Below, one piece after another: positions 46,626-55,339 of a stretch of 64,000 bases of DNA. Source of the DNA: Candidatus Gastranaerophilales bacterium (GTDB lineage: Bacteria > Cyanobacteriota > Vampirovibrionia > Gastranaerophilales > Gastranaerophilaceae); assembly GCA_944325865.1 (NCBI GenBank), contig CALVBS010000005.1:124001-188000 (forward strand), in the 5' to 3' direction. The notes under the pieces were generated by a model that saw only the letters and a list, made by a program, of their open reading frames with translations, did not search any database and had not been told where the DNA came from. The number at the start of each line of letters is the position of its first letter. Positions within the stretch are counted from its first letter, which is position 1. Made by a program: the position numbers and the translations under genes.

Positions 46626-49428
46626 ATACAGCCAGAGATTTCAGATATTCTGCATTATTTTTAAGTGTATTATCCGTAGCAACTATTGAATATACAGGCT
46701 TTGTTGAAAATATATAATTTGCAGCATTATAAATATCATCAACGGTTATGGAATCTATCATATCAATAATCTGATTTTCTCTTGTTAAGCCGTAAGGAGT
46801 ATCAAGAGAGTATGCAAGGGTATGACATTTTCCTGCTCCGCTTGAATTTTGTGACAGAAGTGCCGATTTTAATGATAATTTTGCACTTTCAAGTTCTTGC
46901 TGTGATATTTTTTCTGTTTTTAGCTTTTCTACATGCTTTTTAAAGCCTTCTATGGATTTTTGAACATTATCATAACTTATTTCGCCGGTATCTTTGTTTT
47001 CCGTTGTGGTTCCGATTGAAAGAATAAGAGCTTTAGAGTTATGAGAGTTATCAAGATAAGAATGAACCGAATATGCAAGGTGCTGTTTTTCACGTAAGTC
47101 ACTAAACAGTCTTGAAGAAGGCCCGCCGCCGAGTATAGTATTCAATAACTCCATAGCCACAGTATCTTTAATATTACCGTTTACTTTAAATTTATAAGCC
47201 ATTAAGATATCTGCCTGATTTTTGTTATGCGTATCCGTCAAAACTTTTGCAGCTTCTACGGGTTTGTAATCATCATAAAGTTTTGAATTAAAATCTTTCA
47301 CCTGCGGACATCTGCCTATTTCGGACATAACAGTATTCATAAGTGCAGGATTTTGTCTCAATGGTGCTGAGATTACAAATGAACCTTTTGCCTGCGACAT
47401 AATTTGAGTGTATAAATCTTTGACATCGTCAAGAGTTACACTATCAATATTATCAAGAATCTCTTTATTTGAAATTCCTGCAAGGTGTCCTTTATAGATT
47501 TCTGCATCAAGTTTATCAGACGGCCTTTTTTCAGCACGAATAATATCATCTTTTATGTAGGTTTTAACTTCCTCAAGCACATCATTATCAAATCTCGGGT
47601 TATACAAAACTTCTTTTGCACTCGTCAAGGCATTAGGGATATCGTTACAATCTGAGGAGGCCGCACAGTCAATAAAATTTTCGCCTACACTAAAAGTTAT
47701 ACCAATATCGTTTTTATTCATATCATCCGTAAATTGTTCTTCCTGACGGAATTTTGAACCCTGATTTAAAAGCTCGTTCAAAACAAAAGCTGTTGCCGGA
47801 TTTTGAGGAGTAACCGGTTTTTCAGTTTTAAAAGACATTATAAATGAGGAATTTCTTGTACGGGTATTGTTGGTTACGAGTTTAAAATTATTAGGCATTT
47901 TAAACTCGCCGACCTCATTCATATTTATTGCTGTCTTGTGTTTTGAACCTGTGAAAGCCACCGACTTATGGTTGGCTGAAATAGTTTCTGCAGTTGCAGT
48001 ATCAGGGTGAACAACCGTAATTGCGGTTTTATTAAGATTAAAATATTTTCTTGCTGTATTAACAATATCTTGCGGGGTGATTTGTGCAATAATTTTTTCG
48101 AAGTCTGTGATTGAGGCTAAATTATCTTCAAGTATTGCTTTGCCGACCATTTCATTAACAGCACCGGAATATTCAAAACTTCCGGAAAAATAGTTGAGAA
48201 GTTTTTTCTTAACCATATTCATCTCATCCGGTGTCGGAAGATAGTTTGAACGTCTTGCTATTTCTTTATAGACCGCTTTTAAGAATTTTTCGCTGTTTTC
48301 TTCATGCATATCGGCATTAATAATAATAGCCCGTTTGGCAGAAGGTTTTGTGCCCATTTTTTCACAACTTGTAAAAAGTGACGTGTTAAGTGGTTTCAAA
48401 TCTTTGTTCAATTCTGTGGAGTTGTCCATAAGAACAAACAGAGCATCTGTCAAAATTCTATCTCTAGTATTATTGTTTTCAGGCCCTGTAAATCCCATTG
48501 CAACAATAGCAGATGTTGCTTTGTCGGAAATCAAATCCTTTCTGACTGTTTGTTTAAGTTCCTTAACCGGTTCATTATATTGGGCCTGTGACGGAGTTTT
48601 TGTCGAAGTAAAATATCTTGAAATAAGATTTATTGTCTCATCCGGATTAACTTCACCTGTCACAACAGTTACCATATTGGCAGGATAATAATTTCTGTTA
48701 AAATAATCTTCAACATCTTTTTTAGTCAGATTTGTAATATTATTTGTAGAACCGGCAATTAAATCAGGCGACGCCGATTGATAACCGAATAAATCACGCA
48801 GAGTTTGATTTAAAGCTATATTTTCCGGATAAGAAGTAATCATGTTGATTTCGGAATTTACAATTCCTTTTTCTTTTTCCAGCATATCAACAGCAAAACG
48901 CGGAGTTTGAATCATTGAAGCATGGATTTTTATCTTCTTTTCTAAATCTCCATCGTTCAACAGATGAGAACCAATAAAATAATTTGTTTCAGCAAATGCT
49001 GTTGAAGCATTGGTCACTGCACCCATCTTATCAGTAGTTGCAAAAAATTCACCTGCCTCAAGCCCTTCAGATCCGTTAAAAAGATTATGCTCAATATAGT
49101 GACTGATACCCCGGATATTATCAAATTCATTCAATGAACCTGTGTTAACATAGGTTTCCACATAAGTTTTGACGCCATCTTTCGGTATAATAACAACTCT
49201 CTGGCCGTTTGCAAGTTTATACATATGTGCTCTGGTATCATAAGGCAGGTTCAATTCCCCGATCTTTGTATAAGCCATCGGCACTTTTACGGAATAATCC
49301 TTTGTGACATCAGGTAATGAGGAGACGGAATTAGATTGAGTATTTCCTTGAAATACCGCTGTTTTTTCGTTGTTTCTGTTATTATCACTTTTTATTGTCT
49401 GAATCTGAATCGGATTTACTTTCAGCAT
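46624..49428 (-). CDS. M16 family zinc peptidase (two-unit) with N-terminal FQG tag, 934 aa
   Basis: The inverted zinc motif HxxEH is GISHYIEHNLFNG (His110, Glu113, His114), with the distal Glu in EKGIVNSEINM about 75 residues later. The protein has two M16 units, the second (from about 500) lacking the zinc motif but keeping GGGPSSRLFSDLREKQHLAY, the usual R/Y substrate-binding strand. The first 40 residues are not part of the fold and carry VFQG at 25-28; VAFTG recurs between the two units near 490. There is no Sec signal peptide. It likely degrades peptides; location uncertain. A GCAA/T-tract promoter pattern lies upstream. Confidence 0.9.
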   Translation of the reverse strand: MLKVNPIQIQTIKSDNNRNNEKTAVFQGNTQSNSVSSLPDVTKDYSVKVPMAYTKIGELNLPYDTRAHMYKLANGQRVVIIPKDGVKTYVETYVNTGSLNEFDNIRGISHYIEHNLFNGSEGLEAGEFFATTDKMGAVTNASTAFAETNYFIGSHLLNDGDLEKKIKIHASMIQTPRFAVDMLEKEKGIVNSEINMITSYPENIALNQTLRDLFGYQSASPDLIAGSTNNITNLTKKDVEDYFNRNYYPANMVTVVTGEVNPDETINLISRYFTSTKTPSQAQYNEPVKELKQTVRKDLISDKATSAIVAMGFTGPENNNTRDRILTDALFVLMDNSTELNKDLKPLNTSLFTSCEKMGTKPSAKRAIIINADMHEENSEKFLKAVYKEIARRSNYLPTPDEMNMVKKKLLNYFSGSFEYSGAVNEMVGKAILEDNLASITDFEKIIAQITPQDIVNTARKYFNLNKTAITVVHPDTATAETISANHKSVAFTGSKHKTAINMNEVGEFKMPNNFKLVTNNTRTRNSSFIMSFKTEKPVTPQNPATAFVLNELLNQGSKFRQEEQFTDDMNKNDIGITFSVGENFIDCAASSDCNDIPNALTSAKEVLYNPRFDNDVLEEVKTYIKDDIIRAEKRPSDKLDAEIYKGHLAGISNKEILDNIDSVTLDDVKDLYTQIMSQAKGSFVISAPLRQNPALMNTVMSEIGRCPQVKDFNSKLYDDYKPVEAAKVLTDTHNKNQADILMAYKFKVNGNIKDTVAMELLNTILGGGPSSRLFSDLREKQHLAYSVHSYLDNSHNSKALILSIGTTTENKDTGEISYDNVQKSIEGFKKHVEKLKTEKISQQELESAKLSLKSALLSQNSSGAGKCHTLAYSLDTPYGLTRENQIIDMIDSITVDDIYNAANYIFSTKPVYSIVATDNTLKNNAEYLKSLAV

Positions 49429-49455
49429 GAACTTTCTACCTGTTTTCCCTATGTT

Positions 49456-49487
49456 AATATAAAAACAAAAAACAGGAAAAAATTGCC
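49456..49487 (-). promoter_or_regulatory. GCAA/T-tract promoter pattern (instance b)
   Basis: On the minus strand GGCAATTTTTTCC (49487-49475) is followed 21 bases after GGCAA by TATATT (49461-49456), then the leader ACAGGTAGAAAG before the M16 start. Confidence 0.55.
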
Positions 49488-49584
49488 GAAATATTAAAAA
49501 CCACTTTACATTATAATGATATTTCCAACCCTATTCTTTACTATTAAAAAATAAAGGAATTAAATAAAATTATCAAACTCGTAC

Positions 49585-49621
49585 AAAAAAAAAGACCTCT
49601 TTTTTTGGATTATCAGAGGTC
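49585..49621 (-). terminator. Orphan minus-strand terminator in a 370-base intergenic region
   Basis: Stem GACCTCT / AGAGGTC with a T9 run on the minus strand. No minus-strand gene is seen just upstream; the nearest reading frame there is four codons (Met-Lys-Lys-Asp) after AGGGG. The rest of 49429-49797 is AT-rich with TTTTGGTTATG-like words and no gene. It may end a small RNA. Confidence 0.55.
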
Positions 49622-49797
49622 AAGGTTGGTTATTTTGGTTATGTTATAGTATTGTTATGGTATTTATATTTTGGTAGTGTTAGCTTAATCTTTTTTCATT
49701 TTTATTAATTCCCCTAAATATTTTGTTTTGCCATTTAAGGTTAAAACATTTACAAAACTTTACACATTTGTTCAATTCTCAAGCTATCATATTAATT

Positions 49798-50235
49798 ATG
49801 GAAGATATTCTTTTGAAAATCAGAAAGTTTGTTCTTTCAAAAATTCTCGGGAGGAAGTATTACAGAACAGGCAAGTGTAATGCCTGCGGCAAGTGCTGCA
49901 CAAAAATTTACGTCAAGCATTACAAACATGTTATTCAGGACGAAGAAGAATTTAAAAAATTACAATTTCTGCACAGATTTTATACATATTTGAAAGTTAT
50001 AGATAAAGATGAGACCGGCCTTGTCTTTGAATGTACAAATCTGGATCCTGAGACTCACAAATGTAAAATTCACAAAAAACGTCCTGGAATTTGCCGCCGA
50101 TATCCTCAGGAAGAACTTTTTTCAATGGGCGGGGCTTTGTCTGATGATTGCGGGTATAAAATGGTTCCGATAGAAAGTTTTGCTGAAGTATTTGCAAAAA
50201 CGAAAAAGAAAAGAAAAAATAGCCCGACTGTCTAA
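49798..50235 (+). CDS. YkgJ-type Cys-cluster (zinc/iron-chelating) protein
   Basis: The Cys pattern CNACGKCCTKIYV ... FECTNLDPETHKCKIHKKRP ... GICRRYP ... DDCGYKM is that of the PF03692 (YkgJ) metal-binding family, which has an unknown reaction. The ATG at 49798 is preferred to 49723 because the extra N-terminus is low-complexity and the promoter-like TATCAT lies seven bases before it; no ribosome binding site is visible for either. It is followed 60 bases later by a secreted small protein. Confidence 0.8.
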   Translation: MEDILLKIRKFVLSKILGRKYYRTGKCNACGKCCTKIYVKHYKHVIQDEEEFKKLQFLHRFYTYLKVIDKDETGLVFECTNLDPETHKCKIHKKRPGICRRYPQEELFSMGGALSDDCGYKMVPIESFAEVFAKTKKKRKNSPTV

Positions 50236-50295
50236 TGTATCCTGCCCGATTATCGTTTATTATCCATATAGTCGGATAATAGAAAAGGCGGTAGT

Positions 50296-50619
50296 ATGAA
50301 AAAGATTTTGATAATAATGATAATAATGCTGGGAGTAGGCACGGTTTCTCCGGGATTTGCAGTTTGCAGTCTAACCGGAGGGGCCTGCTCCGTACTTGAT
50401 CAACCAAGTTTAAAAGAAAGGTATATTCCGGATAACCTGCAGGAGATGCAAAGGCCTGATGCTTTTGCCAGAGAGTATCAAAAGCCATATTATGATATGC
50501 TTATAAATACAGAAACACCTGAAACAGCCGGAATAAATGAAAGTCCTAATTATAACTCAAACTGTCAATTCGGAGTATGTCTGCCTGAAGAAAACGGACC
50601 TGCAGCACCGGTTGAATAG
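50296..50619 (+). CDS. Small secreted Cys-containing protein, 107 aa
   Basis: A signal peptide (MKKILIIMIIMLGVGTVSPG, cleaved near GFA-V) is followed by CSLTGGACS and, near the end, CQFGVCLPEE, two CxnC pairs that could form disulphides or bind metal. The rest is polar with Tyr and Pro. Family not recognised. A hairpin (TATTATCC / GGATAATA, 50258-50281) sits just before the ribosome binding site AAGGCGG. It ends 3 bases from the convergent LptF/G gene. Confidence 0.65.
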   Translation: MKKILIIMIIMLGVGTVSPGFAVCSLTGGACSVLDQPSLKERYIPDNLQEMQRPDAFAREYQKPYYDMLINTETPETAGINESPNYNSNCQFGVCLPEENGPAAPVE

Positions 50620-50622
50620 CAA

Positions 50623-51759
50623 TTATTCTATAGTGTAAACCTTTTTGTAATAAAGAATAGCACCCATTGCAGTCAAGACGATATTCGGAGTCCAAGCCGC
50701 AAAGAATGCAGGAATGGCTCCGGCTTCGCCAAACGAAATTGACAGAGCTCTTATCAGGTAATATGCAAATATAATCAATATACTAAACAGAAAACCTCTG
50801 TTATATCTTACCCTCGGCGGAGTAATAGCAAGCGGAACACCGATAAGAACCAGAGCTATTGTAGTAAGAGGCAATGCAAGTTTATCATAAAGTTCAATAA
50901 CTACAACATTTCGCTGGCGTTCATCAACAGTATTAAGCTTAGTGGAAATAAACTTCAAAAGTTCCATAAAGTTCATCTCTTTTGCAATATTTTTATTAAG
51001 TTCTTTTGAAAGATCAAGTCCGAATTTAACATTAGAATCCTCAAAAAGAGTTGTATTTAACACTTTACCTTCTTGTCCAACAGTATAAACTGCACCTTTC
51101 CGGAAATCCCATCCGGAAGGTGAAGTTTTACCTTCTTCAGCTTGAAGAACCTGAATGGTCCCTTCTTTTGATGTATCTAAAACCGTGATATTATGCAGGG
51201 TTTTATCTTCACAATAGCCGACATAAAACAGTCGTTTAAGCATTCCGTCTTTTGAAAGTTCTTTAAATACAAAATTCTGCTTTCCGTCGGGAATGTTTTT
51301 CTGCCCCAGAGCCCACAAAGCCAAATCTTTTGACTGTCTGGACATAACCGGAACAACGCTCTCATTGATTACAAAACTAAATATTGACATTAATATTGCA
51401 AAAACAAAAATAGGTTTTGCAATTCTGTTCAAACCAATTCCGCAAGCTCTCATTACCGTAATCTCTGATTTCAGGCTCAAACCGTTAAGCGTCATTACAG
51501 TTGCAAGCAAGACACCCATAGGGATTGTCATAACAATTACCTGCGGTAGGTTAAGGATAATCATCATTAATGCGACTTTGAAAGGAATACCGAACAGTGA
51601 AATCTGTTTAATCAGAGTAATAAATGTATCTGACGCAAAAATAATTGACGAAAAGACACAAACCCCCATCAAAAACATTTCGCCTACCTGTTTTAAAATA
51701 TATTTATCAAGTAAGGTAATACTTTTTATCTTCTGTTTAATTTTTTTCCTTACAGCCAT
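50623..51759 (-). CDS. LptF/LptG family permease (YjgP/YjgQ)
   Basis: Part of the inner membrane ABC complex that extracts lipopolysaccharide and sends it to the outer membrane. Three N-terminal membrane helices (about 28-120), a periplasmic beta-jellyroll (about 150-290) and three C-terminal helices are visible. KYILKQVGEMFLMGVCVF, SEITVMRACGIGLNRIAKPI and YDKLALPLTTIALVLIGVPL are family marks. Whether it is F or G cannot be decided; a single copy is seen here, and cyanobacteria often have one. It supports a true outer membrane. Confidence 0.92.
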   Translation of the reverse strand: MAVRKKIKQKIKSITLLDKYILKQVGEMFLMGVCVFSSIIFASDTFITLIKQISLFGIPFKVALMMIILNLPQVIVMTIPMGVLLATVMTLNGLSLKSEITVMRACGIGLNRIAKPIFVFAILMSIFSFVINESVVPVMSRQSKDLALWALGQKNIPDGKQNFVFKELSKDGMLKRLFYVGYCEDKTLHNITVLDTSKEGTIQVLQAEEGKTSPSGWDFRKGAVYTVGQEGKVLNTTLFEDSNVKFGLDLSKELNKNIAKEMNFMELLKFISTKLNTVDERQRNVVVIELYDKLALPLTTIALVLIGVPLAITPPRVRYNRGFLFSILIIFAYYLIRALSISFGEAGAIPAFFAAWTPNIVLTAMGAILYYKKVYTIE

Positions 51760-51820
51760 GCCAACATGATAATTTAAACAAATATTTTACGCAAACGAAA
51801 AAGTTGAAAAATTAAATAGC

Positions 51821-51854
51821 TGAACAGTTGCTTAATCAATTAAACAACCGTTCA
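51821..51854 (-). terminator. Hairpin after the zinc dehydrogenase gene
   Basis: Stem TGAACAGTTG / CAACCGTTCA (one wobble pair) with a 14-base loop; the T-run is weak, so a weak terminator or attenuator. Confidence 0.5.
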
Positions 51855-51865
51855 ACCACTCATTT

Positions 51866-52837
51866 TTAGCCATTAAATTTTATTAACACTTTAAGAACGT
51901 CTTTTTCTTTATTCTTCTCAAAAGCTTCAATAGCATCATCAACAGAATAGATTTTTGAAATTAACGGAGAAAAATCAATTCTGTTCTTTTCGAGAAGTCT
52001 CAATGCAGCCCCGAACTGTCCGCAACGGGAACCGAGAACCGTAATTTCATCAATTACGATTGGTGCAAGATTAAGTTCTTTTCCTGTTGCAACAGTACTT
52101 TTTAAAACAAGCACTCCGCGTGGTCTGGTTAATGCGAGCGAAGTTTCAAATCCTGAAACTGAACCGGTTGCTTCGACAACAACATCATATTTCTTCTCTA
52201 TAGGGAAATTTTGAAGTAAAGATGTTTTTACCCCTTGAGCTTTTGCGATATCAAGTTTGTTTTGATGTTTGCCAACCAGAGTTACGTCAAAATTCTGAGC
52301 GTTAAGAGTTAATGCCGTAATCAATCCGAGTTTTCCATCACCGAGAACTACAACTTTTTCAAAAGGTTTTATATGAAGCTGTTCTGTAATTTCACAAGCA
52401 GCGGCCAGCGGTTCAACAAAAACCACCTGCTCATCTGTTACATTATCCGGAACCTCAAAAAGAACCTCAAGCGGCATTGTAAAATATTCTGCAAAAACAC
52501 CATCCTTTTGCCAGATACCTAAAGTGTGACGGTTCGGGCAGTGACGGTATAATTTTTCTGCACACCATGGACATTCCGGATCTTTACAACCATAACTGAT
52601 TTCTGAAACAACACGTTTGCCCAGCAAAGATTGGTCTTCATCATTAATTTCTTCAACAACTCCGACAGCTTCGTGGCCCAAAATCCCTTTATATCCCATA
52701 TAACCTTTTGTAATCTCATAATCAGTATTGCAAATACCTGCAAGAGTAACTCTAACAAGAGCTTCACCCTTCTTCGGAACAGGTTTTTCGTAATCGGTTA
52801 CAAGTTTAAGTTCATTATCAAATACAACAGCTTTCAT
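51866..52837 (-). CDS. Zinc-dependent alcohol dehydrogenase-like protein (MDR family)
   Basis: The GroES-like domain has the catalytic zinc Cys in LAGICNTDYEITKGYMGYKG and the GHEAVGVVEE motif; structural zinc Cys are in CKDPECPWCAEKLYRHCPN. The Rossmann motif is VVVLGDGKLGLITALTL. Substrate is unknown: threonine/sorbitol-type and plain alcohol members share these marks. The ATG at 52837 is chosen as AGAGG lies six bases before it. It is 42 bases after the pilin-tail-like gene and may be in the tyrS-cysE unit. Confidence 0.9.
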   Translation of the reverse strand: MKAVVFDNELKLVTDYEKPVPKKGEALVRVTLAGICNTDYEITKGYMGYKGILGHEAVGVVEEINDEDQSLLGKRVVSEISYGCKDPECPWCAEKLYRHCPNRHTLGIWQKDGVFAEYFTMPLEVLFEVPDNVTDEQVVFVEPLAAACEITEQLHIKPFEKVVVLGDGKLGLITALTLNAQNFDVTLVGKHQNKLDIAKAQGVKTSLLQNFPIEKKYDVVVEATGSVSGFETSLALTRPRGVLVLKSTVATGKELNLAPIVIDEITVLGSRCGQFGAALRLLEKNRIDFSPLISKIYSVDDAIEAFEKNKEKDVLKVLIKFNG

Positions 52838-52879
52838 CATAAACCTCTCTTTCAATGAGATAATTTTATCATGAAAAAA

Positions 52880-53347
52880 TCACCACGGATAATCATCCGG
52901 TATTTCCCAATTATTTAACTGAATTGCCTTTGTACAATATCCGCAGTTTGTACAATTCTTCTTGCAAGCCCAATAACCGCTGCCGAGATGATCTCTCACT
53001 CCGTCCCAGTTTTTAATATACGGCTCAATAAAGGCTGTACTTTTTCTATTACCATTTACACCGGCTTGAGCCTCTTTGACATACTGAAACTGAAACTTAT
53101 TTCTCGGATTAATTTCACGTTTACCGTTAGCATAGTATGCAATATCACCACCATCAGAATCAATATTTGTACAAACAAGCCCTCCGTTTGCAATTCTGAA
53201 ACAAATTACCTCCTGTACGGAAATCAACTCGCCCTCGTCAGAGTTATTAATACCTTCATATTCTACAATGTCAGAATGTTTTATATAAGGGAATAAATAT
53301 GTATTTAAAAACGCTTTCATTTTACTAAATAAAGCCTTAAATTTCAA
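52880..53347 (-). CDS. Orphan pilin-head-like protein with Cys-rich tail, 155 aa
   Basis: No prepilin signal is present, but the C-terminal two-thirds look like the soluble head of this lineage's pseudopilins: GLVCTNIDSDGGDIAYYANG, NPRNKFQFQYVKEAQ, and a tail YWACKKNCTNCGYCTKAIQL ending in IPDDYPW. The start is doubtful: TTG at 53347 overlaps the cysE stop (TTGA), while ATG at 53320 lacks a site. The basic, aromatic N-terminus (KALFSKMKAFLNTYLFPYIK) recalls that of the 59-residue pilin-tail ORF. Perhaps a truncated pilin, or a re-used head domain. Confidence 0.5.
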   Translation of the reverse strand: MKFKALFSKMKAFLNTYLFPYIKHSDIVEYEGINNSDEGELISVQEVICFRIANGGLVCTNIDSDGGDIAYYANGKREINPRNKFQFQYVKEAQAGVNGNRKSTAFIEPYIKNWDGVRDHLGSGYWACKKNCTNCGYCTKAIQLNNWEIPDDYPW

Positions 53348-54003
53348 CTTTGTTTCATTTTACTTAATTCTTCTTTTAAATCCTGAACTTCATATTTTAA
53401 TCTGTTAAGTTCGCATTTTATAGGATCAGGAATTCTGTTATGCATCAAAACTCCGTTTTCATCCCTTATTTTTCTGCGGACAACCCGTCCAGGAATTCCA
53501 ACAACAGTTGAATACTCCGGAACATCTTCCACTACAACAGAACCGGCACCGACTCTTACATAATCTCCGAGAGTAATATTCCCGAGCACCTTTGCACCAG
53601 CACCGACAATAACACCATGACCAAGCGTAGGATGGCGTTTCCCGTGTTCCTTACCGGTTCCGCCAAGCGTCACCTGCTGGTATATTAATACGTCATCTCC
53701 GATTACAGTTGTTGCACCGATAACAACACCCTCTCCATGGTCGATAAAAAATCTTCTGCCGATTTTTGCAGCAGGATGAATTTCTATACCCGTAATAATT
53801 CTTGTTATGTATGAAATAATCCGCGGAATCAACGGAATATGCCACTTGTACAATCTGTGGGCAAACCGGTATGCAATAAGTGCATGCAACCCCGGATAAC
53901 AAAGAAGAATCTCCAATATGTTTTCCGCAGCAGGGTCTTTGTCATAGATTACCTGAATATCCTCTTTTACTTTTGTTATTCCGCGTTTTAAAATTTTAAA
54001 CAT
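53344..54003 (-). CDS. cysE: Serine O-acetyltransferase
   Basis: First step of cysteine synthesis. The N-terminal helical domain includes DPAAENILEILLCYPGLHAL and AYRFAHRLYKW; the left-handed beta-helix shows HPAAKIGRRFFIDHGEGVVI, GDDVLIYQQVTLGGTG, HPTLGHGVIVGAGAKVLGNI and VVVEDVPEYSTVVGIPGR. The His/Asp catalytic pair is present. It follows tyrS with a 1-base gap. Confidence 0.95.
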   Translation of the reverse strand: MFKILKRGITKVKEDIQVIYDKDPAAENILEILLCYPGLHALIAYRFAHRLYKWHIPLIPRIISYITRIITGIEIHPAAKIGRRFFIDHGEGVVIGATTVIGDDVLIYQQVTLGGTGKEHGKRHPTLGHGVIVGAGAKVLGNITLGDYVRVGAGSVVVEDVPEYSTVVGIPGRVVRRKIRDENGVLMHNRIPDPIKCELNRLKYEVQDLKEELSKMKQS

Positions 54004-54004
54004 T

Positions 54005-55228
54005 CTATTTTACCAGTTTAGCAAACTTTCTTTTTCCTGCCTGCAATACTACATCTTCCGTAAAGTTAAGAGTATAAGCCATATCGGTAATTTTTTCGCC
54101 GTCAAGTTTTACTCCGCCGCCCTGAATAAGACGTTTAGCTTCACCTTTACTCTGAACAAATTTAAGTTCTACAAGCACATCAAGAATACCTTTTCCATTC
54201 ATGCCGGAAACTTCTTCAATATCATCAGGAATTCCCTTATTTGATACTATATTTATAAAAGCCTCCTGTCCTCTTTTTGCACCGTCTTCTCCATGGTATT
54301 CAGCAGTAATCGTGTACGCAAGTTTCATTTTGATGTCACGAGGATTAACAGAACCATCTGCAATCTGTTTATCTATAGCTTCAAGTTCTTCTTTTGTAGC
54401 ATCTGTCAGTAAACTGAAATAACGTGAAATCATATGATCAGGAATACTCATCAATTTACCGAACATATCAAATTCGGAATCAGTTAATGATATACAATGT
54501 TCAGGATAAGTTTTTGACATTTTAACAACGCCGTCTGTACCTTCCAGTAAAGGCAACAGCATTACAAGCTGCGGATATTTCTTACCGTAAGCAGCCTGAA
54601 TATCTCTTCCAAGAAGAGTGTTAAATCTCTGATCCGTTCCGCCGAGTTCTATGTCAGAATCAATTTCAACAGAATCATATGCCTGCATTAAAGGATAGAA
54701 AAATTCATGGATTGCAATAGGTTTACCTTCTGCGTATCTTTTGGCAAAATCATCACGTGTCATCATCTGAGCAACAGTAACCTGCGAGGCTAGTTTCAAT
54801 AAATCAATAAAGCTCATTTTATGAAGCCAATCAGCATTATTAGTAACCTCTGCTTTTGATACATCAAGAACTTTCGACATTTGTTCAAAATAAGACTTAG
54901 CGTTTTCTTCAACCTGTTCTTTGGTTAATGCAGGTCTTGTTTCTGATTTTCCGGAAGGATCGCCGACCATTGCAGTCGCACCTCCGACAATCAAGACTAT
55001 CTTATGCCCGAGATTTTGAAATTCTCTTAATTTCCTCATAACTACAGTGTGACCCAGATGTAAGTCCGGACGTGTAGGATCCATACCCAGTTTTACTCTT
55101 AACGGAGTATTTGTATCGTGTGAATGCTGCAATTTCACAGCTAGTTCGTCAATTCCGCCCGGTAATACTTCCGCATTTCGTGTTAAATGTTTTGCCTGTT
55201 CCAAAAATTCCTGTCTTATCTCAACCAT
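54005..55228 (-). CDS. tyrS: Tyrosyl-tRNA synthetase
   Basis: Class I synthetase: HIGH-like motif DLHLGHTVVMRKLREFQ, KMSKS-like VVKMSKTYPEHC, tyrosine-pocket IELGGTDQRFN, and a C-terminal S4 RNA-binding domain (SKGEAKRLIQGGGVKLDGEK). The signature and 407-residue length fit the TyrRZ-like second class rather than E. coli TyrS. I saw no T-box leader. AAAGGAG precedes the ATG. Confidence 0.96.
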   Translation of the reverse strand: MVEIRQEFLEQAKHLTRNAEVLPGGIDELAVKLQHSHDTNTPLRVKLGMDPTRPDLHLGHTVVMRKLREFQNLGHKIVLIVGGATAMVGDPSGKSETRPALTKEQVEENAKSYFEQMSKVLDVSKAEVTNNADWLHKMSFIDLLKLASQVTVAQMMTRDDFAKRYAEGKPIAIHEFFYPLMQAYDSVEIDSDIELGGTDQRFNTLLGRDIQAAYGKKYPQLVMLLPLLEGTDGVVKMSKTYPEHCISLTDSEFDMFGKLMSIPDHMISRYFSLLTDATKEELEAIDKQIADGSVNPRDIKMKLAYTITAEYHGEDGAKRGQEAFINIVSNKGIPDDIEEVSGMNGKGILDVLVELKFVQSKGEAKRLIQGGGVKLDGEKITDMAYTLNFTEDVVLQAGKRKFAKLVK

Positions 55229-55252
55229 TTTTCTCTCCTTTTAGTATTTTTA

Positions 55253-55281
55253 ATTGTAGCAAAAACAAAATTTCTTTACAA
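55253..55281 (-). promoter_or_regulatory. Promoter of tyrS
   Basis: On the minus strand TTGTAA, 17 bases, TACAAT with an extended TGC before the -10 element. Confidence 0.65.
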
Positions 55282-55283
55282 AA

Positions 55284-55315
55284 TAGCAAAAAAATCTTAT
55301 TTTATGTTTTGATAA
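55284..55315 (+). promoter_or_regulatory. GCAA/A-tract promoter pattern (instance f)
   Basis: TAGCAAAAAAATC is followed 20 bases after GCAA by TGATAA, back to back with the tyrS promoter. Confidence 0.5.
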
Positions 55316-55339
55316 CAAAAAGCAGCGGAGAAAAATATT

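Noticed and set aside
49997-50488. 163-codon open frame on the minus strand across the ykgJ-like and small secreted genes
   Set aside because: Antisense to two better-supported genes with Cys motifs and a signal peptide; no recognisable product.
52862-55260. T-box leader before tyrS
   Set aside because: Only about 25 bases separate the promoter's expected start point from the start codon, too short for a T-box.
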